Source: Lytechinus pictus
Lineage: Eukaryota > Echinodermata > Echinoidea > Temnopleuroida > Toxopneustidae
Length of the DNA: 64,000 nucleotides
Direction: 5' to 3'
Assembly: GCF_037042905.1 (NCBI RefSeq)
Contig: NC_087251.1
Coordinates: forward strand, 47,812,373 to 47,876,372
Under the pieces are notes generated by a model. It searched no databases. It saw nothing but the letters and a program-made list of their open reading frames with translations, and was not told the origin of the DNA. Position 1 is the stretch's first letter; each line of letters opens with the position of its first letter. Below are positions 57,547 to 64,000 of this stretch, one piece after another. The position numbers were made by a program, and so were the translations under genes.

Positions 57547-58554
57547 CTTGGTGCTGTAAAAAGAAAAAAACAAAAATTAAAAATAAGGCAAGTTCTCTTG
57601 ACGTCTTGTATTGTACCAGTTGAAGTTTGAGATAAAATTAAAAAGCAAAATAAAATTATTATAAGAGTAGACTAGAGCCTACTGCACAGCAACAAAAAAA
57701 CAGGATAGATGCCAAGGCCAAGTTTTCTACTTTCTCATGATGAACATGGATTATAAAGTCTGTCTATATTATCAAGATAATGAAATCATTCAGAGCGAAC
57801 GATTGTTTTATCAAGTGAAAAATATGGGTTACTTAGAATAGAAGTTAGATCTATAATATAATAAAACCATGCATCACTCACATCGTGTCTGAAAATCGTG
57901 AAATAACTTATTTGAGAATGCGAGTAAAAACTAGAGTGCAACGTAGCCGTAGGCCTAACATTAGATCTGTTTTGAGAACTAAGCTGCAGCTGCTGCGGCT
58001 GTGCCTGTGAGTTGTGCCTGCGCCTGGGTGCGGGATAATGACTACCCCGACCTAAAAATTGTTATAATATAAAATATAAATAACATTATGATTAAGTTAA
58101 CAGTTTGACTCACTTTGAGTGACTATTTCCTGTTAATGTTGCAATTACATAAAGGGTTTATTGAATGTGAGGACATTTGAAGAAGTCAATCATGTCAATA
58201 TATGTCGCAATATTTACACCAGTCACGTACCACAGGCATGGGCATGAATGCGGGGAGAGCAATGCAAATTAATGACAATCTGCTTGCATGCACTGCCATT
58301 CCCGCACGCGCTGCATGCACACACAAACCCAGTGCACCGGCACTGCAAGCTTATCGCGTGCAAATATGGAGTAACCGGTACGGGCATACAAGCTCATTTT
58401 TTCGCTTTTATACAACATTTCATAATATATTTACAATTTTCACGTGCATTTATTTTCAGTAATATTTGAACTATCTATCAAAACACAATTGAACACCATA
58501 GGGATCACAAATATCGCGAAAATATCATTTAGATAAGGGCGTAATCATTATCAC

Positions 58555-58587
58555 CTTCGTTGAGCCACGATGTCGCACAGAAAAAGG
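58555..58587 (-). promoter_or_regulatory. FAU: FAU 5'UTR exon with TOP motif
   Basis: The minus strand reads CCTTTTTCTGTGCG then a GAAG/GTGATA donor. A C followed by pyrimidines at the cap site is the 5' terminal oligopyrimidine signature of ribosomal-protein mRNAs. Placement is inferred from this motif and the splice sites. Confidence 0.65.
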
Positions 58588-58774
58588 ACCAATAAAAGTG
58601 CGCCATCTCTCGATCACCGATTGCTGAACAAAAATATTAAAACTTTGAGTTAGACCCTAAACTAAAGCATTGTTTTTTAAATCTTTTTTTTTACAAGTTA
58701 AAGAATAAAATTAAACTTTTACTGCAGGATCCAGAGGAGTTACGGAATCCGAACGATCACATACAATAACAGAC
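58588..58774. promoter_or_regulatory. Shared FAU / FAM177 head-to-head promoter interval
   Basis: Only 187 bases separate the inferred FAU TOP start from the FAM177 ATG. No clear TATA box is visible. A weak acceptor-like TACTGCAG at about 58720-58727 means FAM177 could have a further untranslated exon. Confidence 0.6.
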
Positions 58775-58798
58775 ATGTCTGAGGTTAATCAAGAAATG
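58775..58798 (+). CDS. FAM177A1: FAM177 exon 1
   Basis: Eight codons, MSEVNQEM, then donor GTAATT. An in-frame TAA lies just upstream, so this ATG is the start. It is followed by a 2.6-kb intron. Confidence 0.7.
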
Positions 58799-61700
58799 GT
58801 AATTATTGTCCTTTTTTGTTCGGCCTAAATCTGTTTAATTTGCACATCAAATGCGCTGTAGATTAATTTGGTGATTTATCACATATGTATATTGAATGCA
58901 TTGCATCATGAAATTGTGAAAAATATATGTAACGTACTTGCGTAAGAATCGCACACCCTGATACCCGGAATGCCACCTACAATTTTGTGTTTGTTACCAA
59001 TTCTCTTTCAAAGACCAAACTTCATTAGAATTCTATGCACTTTATATCTTTATAAAAGCTAGTAGTTATTGTGTTTGTTGTATTTGTAATCCTCATCTCA
59101 AAATTCAAATTGGCAAGAATAAAATGCCATTCTACTCAGTCATAGGCTAGATCTTGATCGACGTGAAAAAAAAAAACAATCTCTTTTTTTTCTTTAAAAG
59201 TTTAATTAAGGCATTATCCTGGTTTAAGTCACCAATCCATTCACTGCTGTTTATTTCGTCAGAGCCAGTGACTTCTTTCCTCTCCCATTGACTTTGTAGT
59301 TTGTACACAACAACTTGAACGAGCGCACATGACACACACGAGAAGAGAGGTGACTAATTTTATTTCAGGTTAAAGAGAAATGCCAGTATTTGCAGTAAAC
59401 ACTGATTTCATGAGAAAGTCTGTAAAACCAGGCTTAATTGTCAGTATATCATCGAGGATCTAGATCTGGTACAGTTACATAAACTGAACTTTGTGAAATC
59501 TTGAAATCTACGCTGAAAAATGTTCACACTGAAGATCACCAACACAGATAAGCGCACGTGGGACAGTGTATTATTATTGCTGGAATAAAGACCCGACGGA
59601 AGTGACAGAATCCGCGCTTATTTTGCTTATTTCTCAGCAATTACACAATTTCTTCCAGAATCCTTTGGCACATATTTTTAATTCATACAAACAGACACTT
59701 GGGTGGTCATTATATTAGATTCTGTAAAAAGTCATTTTGAGATCGTTACCAAAACTGGAATTTATCTTTAAGGCCAGTTTAAAACAAAAGCTTAAGGGAA
59801 ATTCAGCCTCCCAGAAAAATGTGACTTGAAATAATTGAACGTTGTCTGGGATCGATGGAAATAGAAAATTCAGGGGCTTTGCCGTGGTCTTTGGAAGCTT
59901 TACTAGCATGACTAGTCTAGGCTTGAGTTTAGTTTGTGTCACGAATTCGTAAGTTCTGACACGTTGTTGCAATGAACTACAAGGAAGGCGTCTGTGAACT
60001 ATATGCTCCCATTTATTAGATTATGTCTAATAAAATTGTAGTGTTCAGTTATTCAACAACTGTGTGAGATTCCTGTAAATAAACAATAAAGGATAAACAT
60101 ATCTTAGTAAAGAAAGCATTTCTGTACATGTATCATCATTCTTTCCCAAAATATTCATTAAAGACATAAGGAATAATCAATCATGCCCTTTAACCATTTT
60201 GCTGTCAAAGGTAGAATTTGACTGAAAGTAATAAGAGAGAATTAATGAAACTTTCCTAATTCAGTCTTAATATCATTGTTTCCCAATTCCAACAAATCTA
60301 CCCTATATGAAAAGATATCATAATTATCTAGCAACAAACATCTGTGAAAAATATATTTGTCTTAAAAAATAAAAGGTATAGATTTAATCATTTAAATCTC
60401 TAAAACTGTAACAGAAAATTCCTATTGTTTTGTTTCCCTTCTGAATCAATAAAATTCACTTGAAAAACAATTATCAATATTAGTGGTGATTGAATTATTA
60501 TTTCACGAATTTTGTGTAAGCAATGTAATTTTAAAGACATCAGTTCTAAGTAACAAGAATTAACTGTAAGACAACATTAACTATCAATACTACTGAAAGA
60601 TAAACAATAACGTCATGAAACCCTGCTATAACACGTGTAAACTCCGGGCGGCGGATCACACCGAAATTCCTGGAAATATCAATCCGCGAGCCAACTCGCA
60701 CGTAAGTTTGTGACCATACCACATCAAATGAGTAGGAGAAATAGTGCATAACTAAACTGGCTTGTAAATATGTTAAACAACAATAAATCCTATAAACTTG
60801 GATTTAAGAAAATACTCTAAATTCGTATAGTCATAATCATGAGTACATCTTAAGAATTGCGTGTCAAGACAATATTTTGAAGATATCGACCGCAGAGAAC
60901 TTCCGCGTGTATTCAAGATACGCAAGGTCCTTCGTTGGAAAGTGTGATGGATTTTCAAAGTATAATCTAAACCTAAATCTCTTCAACAAGGTATTTAAAA
61001 GAGGAATACAAAGATATTAATAAACTACACATTCTCATTAAATTTACAAAAGTTTTTGAGCAAATCTCAACATACCTTGCATAGCATAAAGCGTGAAAAC
61101 TAAGGAAATCTTGTGATCAATCGAATGAAGCAAACTGCTGTGATTTTACGAACTCGTGTTGTTCTAACTAGTCTACGTACAAGGACACGCGCAAGCGCAC
61201 AATTTAAAAATACACATATACTTCAACATGTCATGACAGTTTGGAATCATGATAATTGAAGCCATAAATTAGATATCACTGAGATATACGCTAGATCCTT
61301 TTTTTTTTAAAGTGTGGATATTATTGCTGCACCATAGCCACAGTCTCAGTTCAATGATGACCTAAAATAAAAAAAGTTATCAAGAGGGCACACTTAGCTA
61401 TGTCATCTCCGTCTTTCAATAAATGTTTTATTTACAGGAAACTGGGAACACTGGCCAAGAAGAAGCCTCGGCAGTTCCAGTGAGCATCATCAGCAAGGGA
61501 CCTGTGTATCCTTCTGAACATGGAGCATCAGGAGGGGATGATGGGTCTCAGAAGAAGGACTTTGAGAGCATCTCATTGGAAGAGGTGAAGAAACCCAGGA
61601 GAATCATTCATTTCAGTGATGGGATCCTCGAGGAGTACAGCACGGATGAAGAGGATGGAGAAGACAAGGCAGTGGTAGAGGAACCTCCTGTGGATCCAGT

Positions 61701-63676
61701 AAGATTTAGATGGTCTTTGAATGTTTGAATGATGGTTTAAGAACATAGAGGAGTTTTACGTAATTAGTTATGTAGTTAGTCCTGAAAAGAAATGTTGGAT
61801 AATGGAGTGATATAGATAAGAACTGAAAGGCGAGAAAGAAAAAGATGAGAGTGAGAAGTAACTTTCTCAGGTATGACTTTATAAGGTGTAGATGTAGTTC
61901 TTAAAAAAAAGTGTAGCTGCTCTGGTGTAACAGCAAAGCATTTCATGTTCAAAGCAATTTGTCTAGTGATTATCAGAAACAATGGAATCCTTCCATTTGA
62001 TTTGCTGAATTAGTTCTTGAGAGCAAATGTGTCAGGGGAAAACAACTGGTAGATTGCTTTGTGAAAAGCTCTGAGATCAGGAGGAAAAATTCAGGATCTC
62101 TTTCTTTGAAGAGAAAGGGAAAGAGATACTCATGTGTATATGCGAGGATGATATTCTTGCCAAAACCTGATGTTAGTCCAAGGAAATTACATCTTATACC
62201 AGCTAGGGGCAAATATCTTTCAAAATTTTGTAATAGAACTGAGAAAATACTAAAATAGGAAGGAAGCAACAGAGAAAATCGAGAGCCCCACATATTCCTC
62301 AGTTTTGGACAGCGATATGTAAGCTGTTCTTACAATGGTTTGCAAATATAAAGATATTAATTGAATCAACTATTTGAAGTAAGATTTTTAAAAAGGCAAT
62401 CTCTGGAAATGACCCATTTCCCCTGCTATAGTAGTTTTTATAATGATTACATTTTTCATTTGGATGAGGAATGCTGTGCTCTCATTCTAAATATTTTGTA
62501 ATTTTCTTTGCTCTACATATATGATTTTCAGAAAACTTTAGACTGGATGCCTTACATATGGTTCTACATGATGAAATCAGGAGTAACGACTTACAAAGGT
62601 GAGATTGGTTATTATCATGCATTTTATAAAACTTTGTTCAACTTCAAAGTTATCTTTTAAAATTGTGTGCGCAGAATAAATATTACTTGTTCCTGGTCAT
62701 AAGTGTTTTGAACAAAATGTGCATACAGCAATGATATTGATTGAGCATTGCCACCGCAGTCAATTTCAAATATTCATGTAATTGAGCATGGCCATGAGAT
62801 TTATGATGAATTACAACATTTTTCTTTTTATTTTCTCAACAGTTTGTGATTATTTAGGGGAGAAACTGGCATACTTCTTTGGAATCACATCACCAAAGTA
62901 TTCATACGCCCTCAGTGAATACAACAGACTAGAAAAAGAGGTATTAAAAATTCCTTGTGTTGTATTGTAATAACTTCATGTTTTCACCATCTTTTTGTTT
63001 CAAATAAGTTTGGTAAATTGAGAAATATTGATTTTGGGTGAAAGGTATGTCCATACACTTTTCCATTTGATTTCTTTATTTTTAAATGAATGAGTCTGAA
63101 TTTGTTTAGAAATGATTTTAATTGTATCTTTGGGTGTGGTTGATTTAAAACCAAAATATATTAGGTAAACATAACTATTACAGTACTGGTACTTCCTGTA
63201 TTTGCGAAAAATGTCTTAAATCTTTAATCAGTGAAATTAACCATTATTGCGCGTACATGTACCTCACTATGTATTTAGCGCCCTTATGCCTGACCAGTGA
63301 GTGATTTCCACTGACATATTTGCTCTAGGCAAAACAGATGCCAAGATTTACAGGAGCTTATAACAAATAGTGAAAATAACTGGATATTTGTTTCCTAAAA
63401 TGCTTCCCAGATGTTCTTTTGATGACTGTGTCCTTTATTCATCAAGAGAACTCAAATTCCTGATCCATTGCTTATGTCTATGATAATATGTTGGAAATAC
63501 AACACATCCTTCATTCATTGCTTGTGTCTATATTGCAGGAGAGGGAAGAGTTGGATCGCCAGATGGCTGAAAGAGAAGAACAGAAGGACTTGATAGCACG
63601 ACAAGAAGCTGAGAGGGTGTTCCAAGCATCGTTGGCAAGTCAGCCCGAGCCAGGGTTACCCACTAGTACCCACTGA
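58775..63676 (+). CDS. FAM177A1: FAM177-family protein, five exons
   Basis: Exons 58775-58798, 61438-61698, 62532-62598, 62843-62940 and 63539-63676 join in frame to 195 aa. Seen: a low-complexity acidic N-terminus; the family hallmark PRRIIHFSDGILEEYSTDEE (residues 61-80); VDPKTLDWMPYIWFYMMKSG; the second conserved block VCDYLGEKLAYFFGITSPKY followed by YALSEYNRLEKE; and a charged coiled-coil-like tail rich in Glu, Arg and Gln. Vertebrate FAM177A1 has the same order of blocks. It is reported at the Golgi with a poorly known role, so no function is claimed here. It is transcribed away from FAU. Whether it is the single invertebrate FAM177 or one of several was not tested. Confidence 0.9.
58799..61437 (+). 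other. FAM177 intron 1, unassigned
   Basis: AT-rich. Several short minus-strand frames (for example 60546-60958) lack motifs and splice logic. No element with clear termini seen. Confidence 0.5.
61438..61698 (+). CDS. FAM177A1: FAM177 exon 2
   Basis: Residues 9-95 with the RRIIHF and EEYSTDEE motifs. Acceptor TTTACAG, donor GTAAGA; 87 codons. Confidence 0.9.
62532..62598 (+). CDS. FAM177A1: FAM177 exon 3
   Basis: Residues 96-117 plus one base, KTLDWMPYIWFYMMKSG onward. Acceptor ATTTTCAG, donor GTGAGA; missed by a long-frame search. Confidence 0.9.
62843..62940 (+). CDS. FAM177A1: FAM177 exon 4
   Basis: Residues 118-150, VCDYLGEKLAYFFGITSPKY to RLEKE. Acceptor CTCAACAG, donor GTATTA. Confidence 0.92.
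63539..63676 (+). CDS. FAM177A1: FAM177 terminal exon 5
   Basis: Residues 151-195, a Glu/Arg-rich helix then PEPGLPTSTH and TGA. Acceptor TATTGCAG. Confidence 0.88.
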   Translation, partial: EREELDRQMAEREEQKDLIARQEAERVFQASLASQPEPGLPTSTH

Positions 63677-63795
63677 GATACATAGGTCTTTGCTGCTTGC
63701 TTATGTGGCGGTATCTCCTGGAATTGGTATCCTTATGCAAATCTTTGCTTCCAGAAACTTGCAAAGATTTCTACATTCAAGTGGGACCTATTTCT

Positions 63796-63838
63796 ACATT
63801 CTTGGAGGACAAAATTAGCATTTGTCCTCCAAGAATGT
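63796..63838 (+). repeat. 18-bp perfect stem hairpin in FAM177 3'UTR
   Basis: ACATTCTTGGAGGACAAA, a 7-base loop, then the exact inverse; CCTATTT/AAATAGG extends the stem outside a small bulge. Confidence 0.85.
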
Positions 63839-63879
63839 CAAAATAGGATTTACTTCTGATTTAATGTGTAAGATGTTCC

Positions 63880-64000
63880 TTGCTGAAACTCATTTGTTAC
63901 AAGGGAGACATGTTTTACACAAGTCTTAATTGAATATGATAATTCCATTTAATAACCTAGGAAAAGTAGGGACATAACATCATCCCACCTTGCATTACTG
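63880..64000. mobile_element. T2-type MITE internal fragment, cut by window end
   Basis: ACAAGGGAGACATG...ACACAAGT and GACATAACATCATCCCACC match the inside of the 51176 element. It lies in or just after the FAM177 3'UTR. Confidence 0.55.

Noticed and set aside
1-64000. CRISPR arrays, bacterial operons, rRNA genes, viral gene sets
   Set aside because: None is visible. Direct repeats are transposon or satellite units and the genes are spliced animal genes.

Overview
This is a nuclear, intron-rich, AT-rich animal genome segment. The gene structures (short coding exons, GT-AG introns of 0.3-5 kb), the conserved metazoan proteins and the dense load of short inverted-repeat transposons, tRNA-headed SINEs and CR1-type LINEs fit a marine deuterostome invertebrate. 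An echinoderm, most likely a sea urchin, is my best guess. That placement is inference from gene and repeat character and was not checked by a search.

Five protein genes can be reconstructed exon by exon with intact reading frames. (1) A DHRS7-like short-chain dehydrogenase, minus strand, six coding exons from 14995 down to 1518, 331 aa. (2) A UQCC3-like complex III assembly factor, plus strand, two exons (20697-20807 and 25238-25363), 78 aa. (3) A Rab15-like small GTPase, plus strand, seven coding exons from 33534 to 43983, 208 aa. (4) FAU (ubiquitin-like FUBI fused to ribosomal protein S30), minus strand, three coding exons from 57546 to 54440, 133 aa, with a separate 5'UTR exon that begins with a TOP tract. 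(5) A FAM177-family protein, plus strand, five exons from 58775 to 63676, 195 aa. FAU and FAM177 are head to head, under 200 bp apart, and probably share a promoter. The genes do unrelated housekeeping jobs (lipid/retinoid-type redox, mitochondrial assembly, vesicle traffic, translation, Golgi-related), so the grouping looks like old chromosomal linkage and not a pathway.

The space between and inside the genes is mostly mobile DNA. At least ten elements end in TTAAAGG...CCTTTAA, the signature of T2/Kolobok-type MITEs with TTAA target duplications. They lie in introns of DHRS7, Rab15 and FAU and between genes. There are three candidate hAT elements, one with a perfect 8-bp target duplication, and a piggyBac-like MITE sharing the TTAA end of a T2 MITE. 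There is also a family of small foldbacks, a CR1-type LINE inside the UQCC3 intron, a LINE tail with a (GATT)n end, three SINE pieces and a candidate solo LTR. An array of about 163-bp units carries nuclear-receptor DR1 motifs, and an 812-bp segment of it has been tandemly duplicated. A three-copy inverted-repeat cluster fills the first part of the UQCC3 intron.

I found no operon, CRISPR array, bona fide tRNA or rRNA gene, or viral gene set. I did not find a convincing undescribed multi-gene system. The strongest unusual signals are structural: the TTAA-element community, the DR1-bearing repeats, several perfect palindromes and the UQCC3 intron inverted repeats.
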